Of a stretch of 64,000 nucleotides of DNA, positions 56,701-64,000 are shown piece by piece (position 1 is the stretch's first letter; every line of letters begins with the position of its first letter). The position numbers were made by a program, and so were the translations under genes. Source of the stretch: Blastobasis lacticolella (lineage: Eukaryota; Arthropoda; Insecta; Lepidoptera; Blastobasidae); NCBI GenBank assembly GCA_905147135.1, contig LR990056.1:17122001-17186000 (forward strand), in the 5' to 3' direction. The notes under the pieces are model-generated. The model was not told the origin of the DNA, ran no database searches, and worked only from the letters and a program-made list of their open reading frames with translations.

Positions 56701-59700
56701 TGGCTTCTTCCCACGGAGTCAACTTACCAGTGTGACGTATTTTCTTACGTTCTGTTTAGGTTTTCACCGGGTTCGAACCCGGTACTTCGGGGTACGAGTC
56801 GTGCCCCATAACCATTAGGCCACCAACGCCTTTATCAATGTCTTAGATTAGTGACAAAGTTTAGGCTAGCAACGCTCTTACCTTCTGAGGTAAGCGACAA
56901 ATTAACGGTAGCTAGCTCTCATTTAGTATGACATTCTTGTGTCCGACTCCATATCACATGAGTAATCCGTATGACGTATTGTCATGCAGTAGAATGTTAC
57001 ATAAAATGCATACTTAGGTGAGTGCTTGGTTTATTTTGGTCCAGGCCATTATTTCTTATTGGCCCGTCACCAAGATGCCGAGGGGCTTGTCTTTCACGTC
57101 AGATCGGATCAGCTGTTACCAGCGCGATTTTTTGTGTTCCTCAGGTTCCTTTACGTGCGTATCTATGTCGGTCTGTGTCTATCTGTGGCTTCGTTGCCCC
57201 GGGCCCTCGTGCGCGTGAGCACAACCGGGACATTAACGTCAAGATACCGAATACCGCAGCTAAACAATACTCTTTTAAATAGTATTGTGTTTCTGCTGGT
57301 GAATAAGGTGTCCAGTGCTCCATGGAGTGGGGATTTAGGGAATCGGGTTTGGCAGTGGAGGCGCATTTGCCTTTTTGACGATACTCTTGGTCTATAGGCA
57401 GTGGTGACCACTTCCCATCAGGTGGCCCGCTTGCCTGTTTGCCTACCGTATGTCATAAAAAAAACTATGACCATTATGACTTCTACGTGTTATTGAAAAG
57501 ATAATAACCCGTACGCTGAAATGAAATTTGCCAAACTACAAAAGCTTATTTATAAACATGGGAATGACTAATTACTTCTTTAGTGCCAAAAGGTGTGTAT
57601 CCCAATAGACCGGGAAAGTTCGTACAATGCACAGTGACAGAAGCAGTTGTTGGACTATGCGTGCCAAATAATAAACTCTTGTATAATAGGAGTTGTATAA
57701 TAATACGTTTCTAAGAGGCGGTTGGCCGCATGGTGTCCGGCAGTGTAGAATAGCACCAACTCCTTACGCTAGTGGGTGTCGTACAAGGCGACTAATGTTT
57801 TTGAGTCAAAAGATCTAGCGTCTCCGTAGACAGGAAAACGGGCAGCAACTTTTCCATTGTTATATTTATAACAATGCGATCTCCAACCCGCCTGCCAAGC
57901 ATGGAGATTATGGCAATAACCTCCCCTTCCGTGGGAGGGGCCTTAAGTTCTGCAGTGGGCTGTTATGGTCTGTGATGAGGAAGAGGCAGTGTGTCTTACA
58001 AGGCAATTGAATACACGTATTTATAAACAAATATCGATCTAGGTACTAACTACGAAGGATTCTCAAGCTTAAGTGGTAGTGAGCAGCACATAGGTCGCAA
58101 AACTGATGGCCGATGGGGCAGTAAAGTTCTCGAGTGGCGACCACTTAACGGAAGACCAAGTAAAGATCTCAGGTACCAGCTGGATGTGGAAGCCACAGGG
58201 CCGGCTTTTGTGGAAATCTCTGGGAGAGGCCTATGCCCAGCAGTGGGCGTCTTCCGGCTGATATGACGATGATGATGATGATCCATCGACTGGCTGAGGA
58301 ACCCCACTTACAATATTTACAATCACCGGTTACTGTTAACTCAAAATCGTAAATTATTGTAAAGGAAATGGGGTCTATTACCACGGATAAAACACTACAT
58401 ATAAACTTCTTTCTTTTATTCTCAACTTTTTACAGTTTGTCTTATTGCAATTACTAAACTATATAATTTTTTACTCACGTAGTCTCACTTTAACTTGCTT
58501 ATAAAGAAGCCGTCAACCTAAGGGTTGCCTGGAAGAGATCGCTTGTAGCGATAAGGCCGCCTTTGCCCACAATGTTTAAATAGACCTGTTAAATGTTCTT
58601 TCCTGTAATTTTGTGTGCAATAAAGAGTTAATCTATCTGTCTATCTATCTACTATTTTTTATTGCCAAGGAAGACATGCGTTTAGATGTCCACCTGATGG
58701 AAAGTGGCCACCGTAGACTAGGACATCTGCTACCTAAGGGAAGCGGATTCGGTGCCGCAAATGATGCGTACGTGCGGTGAGGATCTCCGTAAATCAGAAA
58801 ATGATCGGTTTCCTGCTGTAAATTTTTAACAGCGCGATCTCTACATAAGCGAGTAGATATGGAAAAATCCTCCGTAAATGTGGCTCGAGTCCAGAATTGA
58901 GGTGTTACGCGCTGTGGGCCTGTGGATTGTGGTGCAATAGATAAACTCCAAGCAAACTAAATCTCGTAAAGAACAATAGAACTATTCTTAGCGAGATTGA
59001 TTTAGATTATTTGAGTACCTCTGCTGCAACTGGCTGCTGTGAATTCGGTGGAAAAACGTGCAAAAAAGTAAAATTGTGATCCGCAGTTGATTGAGGCTAA
59101 GCTGCAGAGCCTCGAGCATCGGCGTAGGGTTGCGCGTTTGTCGGTCTTCTACGGGTTGCATTTCGGAGAGTGTGCGAAGCAGTTGCACGACCTCATTCCG
59201 CTGGCCCCTTTTCCGCCATTGAGAGACGCGATCCGGGCGAGCGCTTCATCCTTATGTTGTGGATCTTTCAGTTATCCGCACGAGCCGCTTTAGTTCAACC
59301 TTTATAATACATACGGCCGAGGAATGGACCGCATTACCCGCGAGTGTGTTTCCTGATCATAATAATGTAGATGCCTTCAAGGCAAGAGTAAATAGGCTGT
59401 TCCTTATACAGGCCATCATCGGCCGCATCATCACTTACCACCATGTGAGGTGGCGGTCAAATGCCTGGCTAGTCAAATAGTAAAAAAAGTATATTTTTTA
59501 AATCGTTTATTATTTTCACTACTACAATTATGTAAAAACCAACGTGGTTTTTGCCTGTAATCTCAGATCAAATAAGAAATGAATGTTGGTGCGCTGTCAA
59601 CAATAACATGAGGCCGGTTTAGTAAACATGTGTGCATGGCGTAGTTTGGTTGTCAATCGGCCAAAGCGTATAAGTTTTAGTTGAAAACTAAATAAATTTA

Positions 59701-60565
59701 AAATTATTCACAGGATTATTTTGTCTTTATTTCTTATTTGGTCTGAGCCTGTGAGTGTGTTAACAAGTTATTAAAATGTTGTAGCAATAATTTTTATTGC
59801 ATAATACCTTAGGAGCGTCGATGGTTTAATAGCTAAGAAATGACCATAAGGCATAGTACCTTGTTCAGTTATTTCAGTCAGCTATTTGTTGACGCATGTG
59901 CCATGTTGCCATAATCTCGATCTTATAAAAATTGGAGAGTACTTTAAAAAAAATTGTTTTTTATACCTCCAAGGCAAACAAGCTTACGGCCTGCCTGTTG
60001 GTAAGCAGTCACCGCAGCCTATGGACGTTTGCAATACCAGGGGCATCACCCACGCGTTGCTGAACCCGTAAAAGCCTTTAAACCCCTTTCTTGAAGAACT
60101 CCATGTTGTACTCTCCAGGGAAAACCTCTCCGGGCAGTTTATTCCACAACCTTAGTGTGCGTGAGAAAAAGTTCCTTTGGAACCGCACAGTTTGCGACCA
60201 ATTTGGCTCCAAGGTGTGAGGATGAACTCCCTGTCGGTGGCGAGCGGTGCGATGATAGAATGAAGCTGTAGGCATCATATCAAACAGTTCTTCAGAGCAA
60301 ACACCGTTGTACAAGCGGTAGAACACACAAAGGGAGGCGAAGCAAAACATAATATTATTAGATTAGCCCGAATCATCCCACTGCTGTGCAAAGGCCTCCC
60401 CCCGATTCTTCCACTCTTCACGATCAAGTGCCAATGTCTGCCAACATAATAACATAAAAATTTTCTTTTTATTTACAGGCTAACCTCATTCGGCGTCAAA
60501 TCGATCCTGGATTACTCAGTTGAGGAGGACTTATCTCAGGAAGAAGCCGAGGAGAGAGAAGTCAA
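35548..60565 (+). CDS. slgA: Proline dehydrogenase, mitochondrial (first three coding exons)
   Basis: Exons 35548-35754, 53758-53879 and 60479-60565 splice in frame (phases 0 and 2) to about 139 residues; the gene continues past 64000. The enzyme oxidises proline to pyrroline-5-carboxylate with FAD in the mitochondrial matrix, the first step of proline catabolism and a flight fuel in many insects. Diagnostic stretches are [60 protein letters not shown] and [19 protein letters not shown], all matching what I recall of the N-terminal part of insect and vertebrate PRODH. The catalytic barrel lies downstream. The long first intron is full of transposon debris but the exons are intact. Confidence 0.93.
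38945..39130 (+). repeat. Family E (CR1 3' end) fragment
   Basis: It contains GAGTGTGTTCCCTGATCATT and ATAATCTGGACGCCTTTAAG, then GGCATGCTCCATCTTCGG and GAGATGGCGGTCGAATGCC, ending in AAAAAA. Other family E pieces, by the same text, are at about 2165-2250 (+), 24535-24665 (+), 41795-42060 (-) and 47815-48055 (+). Confidence 0.6.
39523..39720 (+). repeat. Family T SINE, 3'-truncated, intact head
   Basis: The head GGAGCGTCGGTGGCCTAGTA, GGCTCGTAAGCGAGAGG and CCGGGTTCGAACTCC is followed by the body up to GAATGTGTAACC, where it stops. It lies in PRODH intron 1. Confidence 0.65.
40125..40645 (+). repeat. Family T SINE split by a family G SINE
   Basis: The family T copy runs to ACCATGATCAAATCT (about 40275) and resumes at about 40510 with AGGTTAGGTTCCTC. 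Its uninterrupted form reads ACCATGATCCAATCTGGTCA then GGTTCCCC. The insert (40276-40505) is a family G copy ending in TTATTTATTTTATG. This is the reverse nesting of the 1.5-2.1 kb locus, so both families were active over overlapping periods. Confidence 0.65.
40929..41052. repeat. Near-perfect palindrome, 60-bp arms, 4-base loop
   Basis: The arms 40929-40988 and 40993-41052 are inverted complements with one mismatch; the loop is ACCC. The right arm runs straight into a family T SINE at AAGTATCCGACTCG. There is no TIR-bounded interior, so this is an inverted duplication rather than a standard MITE. Confidence 0.9.
41795..42065 (-). repeat. Family E (CR1 3' end) fragment, minus strand
   Basis: Read on the minus strand it gives the same terminal ORF2 sequence ([23 protein letters not shown], [11 protein letters not shown]) and the following GGTGGCGGTTAAATGCCTGG. 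The element's A-tail is seen on + as a T run at 41771-41786. It lies in PRODH intron 1, antisense to the gene. Confidence 0.6.
43785..44170 (-). pseudogene. 3' end of an RTE-type LINE
   Basis: On the minus strand this reads [20 protein letters not shown] (about 44150-44090), then KVRLTSPN and [20 protein letters not shown], matching the C-terminal and 3' portion also seen at 61940-62060. A (GAAT)n tract at 43744-43762 ends it, consistent with an RTE tail read on the + strand as TTCA-type repeats in reverse. Confidence 0.55.
45682..45817. mobile_element. Foldback element, ~51-bp arms
   Basis: The left arm 45682-45733 (CACATTTTAACGGCATGTTC, CGGGTTTCCTACCGCG, TACCTTTGTTGG) is inverted at 45767-45817 (CAACAAAGGTATGCGGTAGG to TTAAAATGTG) with a 33-base centre. 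It has several mismatches and no coding. Confidence 0.65.
47485..47695. mobile_element. Two tandem copies of a small palindromic MITE
   Basis: CCAGTATAAGATGAGCT and CTATAGACGCGCATAGCAAT occur twice (about 47499 and 47605); each copy closes with an inverted AGCTCCTTTAATACTAG-like end. A related single copy (CCAGTATAAAAGGAGCTAAC, then CTATACGCGTCTATAG) is at about 5929-5998 in gene 1 intron 4. Confidence 0.55.
48565..48910 (-). repeat. Family T SINE, complete, with a small AT-rich insertion
   Basis: On the minus strand the head (AGCGTCGGTGGCCTAGTGGT, GACTCGTAAGCGAGAGG) and full body are present. About 35 bp of ATTATTATTTATT-type sequence interrupts the body near 48730-48765. A second, 5'-truncated copy of the same orientation follows at 48935-49030. 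Confidence 0.68.
50860..52420 (+). pseudogene. Non-LTR reverse transcriptase, FADD box intact but several stops
   Basis: Starting near 50880 (linker [20 protein letters not shown], then [16 protein letters not shown]), the + strand continues through [14 protein letters not shown] sequence, [58 protein letters not shown] and [15 protein letters not shown]. The C-terminal region ([28 protein letters not shown]) ends about 52413, just before a family D copy. There are only a few stops and shifts, so it is younger than the other RT remains here. It resembles the CR1/Daphne-like clade; the clade assignment is uncertain. Confidence 0.8.
52432..52775 (-). repeat. Family D element, arm 1 of an inverted pair
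   Basis: Read on the minus strand it starts near AAGAGAGGTAGGGCATAGCG, passes TTTCTGCCGGTGAGTAAGG, CATGGGGTGGGGATTTGGGG and ATAGGCAGTGGTGACC, and ends GTATGACATAAAAAAAAA. The polyA tail and lack of coding suggest a SINE or the 3' end of a LINE. It is almost identical to the copy at 55676-56028 in the opposite orientation. Confidence 0.75.
53758..53879 (+). CDS. slgA: PRODH exon 2
   Basis: After acceptor GTCTGGCAG this 122-bp exon encodes [20 protein letters not shown] then [20 protein letters not shown], closing at AACAG|GTGAGC in phase 2. [10 protein letters not shown] is the strongest family signature in the window. The exon sits between family F, T and D repeats and a dead LINE, with only a few hundred bases of plain intron around it. 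Confidence 0.93.
54000..55030 (-). pseudogene. Degenerate CR1/Jockey-like reverse transcriptase
   Basis: Minus-strand pieces in order are [20 protein letters not shown] and [20 protein letters not shown] (about 55010-54890), [20 protein letters not shown] and [18 protein letters not shown] (about 54670-54545), [15 protein letters not shown] (YADD region changed to YTDN), then late RT text down to about 54030. There are several frameshifts. It lies within 1.2 kb downstream of PRODH exon 2, in intron 2, antisense to the gene. Confidence 0.78.
55676..56028 (+). repeat. Family D element, arm 2 of an inverted pair, inside a family C copy
   Basis: This is the same element as 52432-52775 on the + strand, ending in 19 A's. 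It splits a minus-strand family C copy (left part CATCATCACAGCCCATAACA about 55640-55675; right part from 56030). Further family D pieces are at 57246-57465 (+, 5'-truncated) and, more diverged, about 32085-32360 (+). Confidence 0.75.
57715..57990 (+). repeat. Family C element in PRODH intron 2
   Basis: A near full-length copy from GGCGGTTGGCCGCATGGTGT through AGTGTAGAATAGCACCAACT and AAGCATGGAGATTATGGCAA to CTGTTATGGTCTGTGATGAG. Confidence 0.68.
58055..58290 (+). pseudogene. 3' end of an RTE-type LINE with GATGAT tail
   Basis: The + strand reads [20 protein letters not shown] then [14 protein letters not shown], corresponding to the GRPTTRW...WRSIGEAYVQQWTSFG end of RTE ORF2. GATGATGATGATGAT follows at about 58267-58281. 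A shorter remnant of the same 3' end (AGGCCTATGTCCAGCAGTGG, GATGATGATGA) is at about 34748-34803. Confidence 0.55.
59086..59490 (+). pseudogene. CR1-type LINE 3' end (family E), best copy
   Basis: The + strand reads [20 protein letters not shown] and [20 protein letters not shown], then in another frame [40 protein letters not shown] and ARVNRLFL. This is the extreme C-terminus of a CR1/Jockey-like ORF2. It is followed by GGTGGCGGTCAAATGCCTGG and an A-rich end. Shorter copies of the last 100-200 bp are scattered through the window. Confidence 0.65.
60078..60350 (-). pseudogene. C-terminal fragment of a CR1/Jockey-like LINE ORF2
   Basis: The minus strand is open for 90 codons: [71 protein letters not shown]. 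This matches the same terminal domain as family E (SLSVFYRIHFGEC...RTAREWNxLPxxVFPxxYN...FK) but from a different subfamily. It lies 130 bp upstream of PRODH exon 3, antisense. Confidence 0.68.
60479..60565 (+). CDS. slgA: PRODH exon 3
   Basis: The acceptor TTATTTACAG precedes 60479. The phase 2 entry gives [19 protein letters not shown] then [11 protein letters not shown], and the exon ends at GTCAA|GTAAGT in phase 2. The motif [14 protein letters not shown] is conserved in the family. Later exons lie beyond the right edge of the window. Confidence 0.92.
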
Positions 60566-61939
60566 GTAAGTATCTAGCTTACTAATATTATAAACACAAA
60601 TATCATAGACGTAGTACATGACTGTGGAGGACTTGTTCGAGGCCAATCCAAATGCTGTATGCGTCGCCGAATACTGGGCGTACAAAGTGTAAGGTAGTTA
60701 GGATGGAGTTAAGTCCATCGACTCGATAAGAAGAAGACTGATGGGGGTAAGTGTATCACGTCACTGGACGCATAACCGAATACCTTTACCTGTCCGTAAA
60801 CAAAAACATGCGCTCGAGCCAGTGTTACTCAGAAATTTTGTCATAACGCAAGAATCAGTACGCCAGGCGTTTCGTAGTATAGCATACGTTCAAATATTCT
60901 ACCTCGAATTGAAGCTACAATCGTATAATGCCAATGAGAAGACAAGCTAGGTACGGTCTCGGCTGAAATACCTATGGAATTAGCGTTTTGTATGGCGAAA
61001 ATGTTGGAAACTGTAATTTTCATACAAGCAAAACATTTAATTTCTTGAAAATTGCCAATCCGATTACGATGAAACCTTGCATGTATAATCAGATAACATA
61101 AAGCTAACTGGCGTATACCATTTTATTATGATAACTAACTACCTTTTTCACAAAATCACATCTGGTTAACGAGTCAAAACTGTCGACAAATGAAAAGGGG
61201 TATTTTCAAACCCTATAAAAATTTGTCAAAATCTTTTTTATTTAATTTTAGTGACTTATCAGCGTCTGAACAAAGTCTAAAGCCAAACGATATTTATTTA
61301 GGTACAAACAAAATAGTTACAGAACCATAATATGTAAACTAAAACTGACATTAACGCTAAAACATAAAAAATTAAAAATGTTATCCATATCGCTGCCCCT
61401 TGGAATGGTGTCCAGAAAGCTGGCTACGTTGCCTCGTTGGATAGGTAGCACAACTTATTCTATGTCCGAGGAACGAGCCAGATCTCCAGTCACCTATATG
61501 TGGATTAACTAGGTTTACCCCCAACCTATGATCCCTCCTTTATGAGATTAAATATCTTGTAGGGTTTTTATTGATTCAGATAAAAAAATCTGTTCCTCAT
61601 TCAATAATAGTCTCGCGTATCATGGCGAATCTTTCATATTTGTATGCAAGGATTTGAATGGATGTAGGCTTTAATTATATAATGTAGAAATCGGGCTTTT
61701 GCTGGCCCTACAGTATCAACATGGCAACTGTTCACTTGATCCATAATTGCGGTAAAAGAATAATCATAGAAATAATTAGAGGGAATTATGTTGCTTTTCT
61801 AGTTGTGCTGTTATCAGTCAATATACTTTACCTTGAAGCTATTGGATATGAGGGTTTCCTTATAATATCTCATGGGTAGTGTTTGGATTGGTTTGTTTGT
61901 AACACCAACAGCCTAAATAACAATTCAACACCATCATCT

Positions 61940-63815
61940 TTGCGTGTATCCCGGCATATGCCAGGGTCCGCTTTCTGACTTTTCGTTCTCCACTTCGCCC
62001 GGTCTTCAGCATACTCACGTCGTAGGTCATTGGCTTTCACATTCGACAACCCATCGATTCTTTGGTTTCTCGCTTGATCTCTTTCATGATACCGATAGTT
62101 TTAGACACCTGTTTCCTACGTATCCCTTGGGCTTATGCAGCACGTGACCGAACCTGCGTGCAGGCGTGCTTCCTCAATCTTATCCGCAATATCTCTCACA
62201 CCTAGGCTACCGCGGATGCACTCATTACGGACTCAGTCGAGTCGTGTAAAGCCGTGAAACCATCGCAGCATTTTCATTTTCGTGAAGTTTGCGGACGTGT
62301 TTCGTCAGCGCCGGCCAAGTGGCGCAACCATAGATCATTACAGGCCTAATTATGCTCTTGTACATTAGCTCCTTGAGTTTAATCGAAATTTTAGAGACAG
62401 GTGCCGTGAGCTCGCGCCATTTGGCCCAAGCTGCAGCGATACGGTATCTGTTCTATTGACATTTGAGAATTTCGTTCTTAATATAGACGGTTTGACGATC
62501 CGTACTGGAGCTAGTCATGTACTCTGTTTTGGCGACGTTCAGCTTTAAACCGCCGTTTTGTAGCACATCTTTTCACGTGTTTAACCTCGTCTCAAGATCC
62601 TGCCTAAGCTTGTTCACCTGTGCGATGGTATAAGCGTATTTCATAAGCCAAGGAAACGTGGCCAGTATCAAGCACAACACAGAACAAGGGACACAACCCT
62701 GGTGAACACCTACAGTAATCGGGAAATAAAATAAATAAATAAATAATTATTCGTCGACAAATTCACACAGCGCCATCCAGCCCCAAACTAAGCAAAGCTT
62801 GTACTATGGGTGCTAGATAACTGATATACTACTTAAATACCTTTTTAAATACATACTTATTATACATAGAACACCCAGACCCGTAACAGAAATTAAAATT
62901 CATCATTTCAATTTCTGCCCGGCCGGGAATCGAACCCGGGACCTCTTGCGTGGCAGGCCATGTTGACCATTGAACCACTCAGGTCGTCAAAGTATTAAAA
63001 AAGGGATTAGTATGGCCTACGATGGTATTGACGACGGCTTTGGTGTTAGCGTACATGTCCTGGATAATTCTATGCCTCAGGCACAGACTTTGAGCTCACA
63101 AGATTACTTCCCGAGTGACACTGAAGGTCTGAATGAAAGAAATGCGAAATGCAGAGATTGATTCCTACTGCAGTGGGACTCATGGGGGACCCTGAGGGCA
63201 GAGATCGGATCCATTGTGCCGCAGGCCCGCATGAATACGTATTTATCCAGGATTTGGAAAATCAGGTTTACACAGGTTACACATTGCAGTGTGCAGGCTC
63301 CATCACGTTTTCCCTGACCGGAAATGTGCGGTGCGTGCGTCGGTTAATGTTCAACTAGTGTACATAACTCAGAAGAGTCATTGGTACAACCATACCTGGC
63401 AAAGTGTCTATAATTCGTTCGAATAGCTTCATTGTGGGACTCATAGGTTTCATAGCTCGATAGTTGCCGCTCTTATGCACACTGCCCTGCCCTTATTGGC
63501 GTAATCATATTTACGCGCTACACGTCGGGTAAAGCTCCGTAGTTACAATCCTGTTGAACAGTTCAGTGCGCATGAGTACGCCCCGGGTCCCCAATGTTTT
63601 CGAGATTTCTATGGGTATTCCGTCATGGCCAATAGCTTTCCCGTACTTCATACGGGCTAGTAACTTCTCCACTTCGTCAGGGGCAATCGGGCTTATCAAA
63701 CAAAGGTTTGCAGGAAGCAGGCTTAAACTCGAAACTCTAATTGACCAACGGTACTTAATAGACTTGGCACTTGTGAGAAAAACGTCGTCCGGGGCTTTTA
63801 TGACAAACACACTTC
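61940..63815 (-). pseudogene. RTE-type LINE, antisense and broken by SINE insertions
   Basis: From 63815 the minus strand reads IAPDEVEKLLARMKYGKAIG and HDGIPIEISKTLG, then NYRAMKPMSPT-like text to about 63400. After interruption by family T (63235-63390) and family G (62752-62990) copies, it resumes at about 62710 with VHQGCVPCSVLCLILATF, KLRQDLETRLNT and GGLKLNVAKTEYMTSSS, and a late region of YGCATWPAL type down to about 61940. Motif order and wording are those of RTE-clade reverse transcriptases. The central YADD part is lost. Confidence 0.72.
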
Positions 63816-64000
63816 CTCATATTTATTTATTTATTAAATCTTCTTGCACAAAATAGTACAAAGAAGGACTTAAAGCTAAAATAGCCTTATCTACCAGTCA
63901 ACCAGGAGATAAAGGGTAAAAAAAAAGTAAGGCGGTGCAAGAGAAGCTACTAAACAAGATTGAGGAGGGGAACCGTTTATGCAATTATAGCCGAACCAGA

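Noticed and set aside
56760..56832. tRNA-Thr-like gene on the minus strand
   Set aside because: It matches the family T SINE head with substitutions, and the acceptor stem does not pair well. Treated as a solo SINE head.

Overview
The window is eukaryotic, almost certainly insect and probably lepidopteran. I infer this from split genes with GT-AG introns, a proline dehydrogenase that reads like insect slgA, and a dense load of short tRNA-headed SINEs, MITEs and broken CR1-, Jockey- and RTE-type LINE pieces of the kind common in moth genomes. The species cannot be named from the sequence. There are no operons; most of the window is intron or intergenic repeat.

Two host genes can be supported, both on the + strand. 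(1) Positions 1122-16242 carry the 3' part (8 exons, every splice phase compatible) of a gene for a basic, disordered chromatin-type protein. It has an AT-hook block, an uncharacterised block containing NEVYFGDVPV, an alanine/lysine helix, an acidic serine stretch, a second AT-hook and a C-terminal domain resembling HIRIP3/CHZ-type histone-chaperone regions. Its start lies left of the window. (2) Positions 35548-60565 carry the first three coding exons of mitochondrial proline dehydrogenase (slgA/PRODH), separated by introns of about 18.0 and 6.6 kb. The gene runs off the right edge.

The most unusual structure is at the 3' end of gene 1. The last 72 coding bases (through the TAG stop) plus a G-rich spacer of about 46 bp recur 24 times head to tail (16171-18958), with a three-unit higher-order pattern in the middle. 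The 5' boundary of the same exon (acceptor plus first ~50 bp) is also repeated in degenerate form twice upstream at 139-141 bp spacing, and one of those copies is an open alternative terminal exon. A third local duplication copies the 3' end of exon 3, with its donor, into a minisatellite in the following intron.

Layout: 1-16.2 kb, gene 1 with repeat-filled introns; 16.2-19.0 kb, terminal-exon satellite; 19.1-20.55 kb, a minus-strand ORF1-only retroelement; 20.6-32 kb, intergenic DNA with MITEs, minisatellites and a broken Jockey reverse transcriptase; 32.37-34.13 kb, a RAG1-like Transib element with 38-bp terminal inverted repeats and a 5-bp target duplication; 35.3-64 kb, PRODH and its repeat-filled introns, including five reverse-transcriptase remnants, many SINEs, a 60-bp-arm palindrome and a foldback element.

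Repeat families are given working letters: T (SINE with a tRNA-Thr-like head), G (SINE with a tRNA-Gly-like head), C (short element ending in GATGAT), D (polyA-tailed ~340-bp element), E (3' end of a CR1-type LINE), F (unclassified), M (MITE starting GTGCCACAAAC). Repeat boundaries are by eye and good to roughly 10-20 bp.
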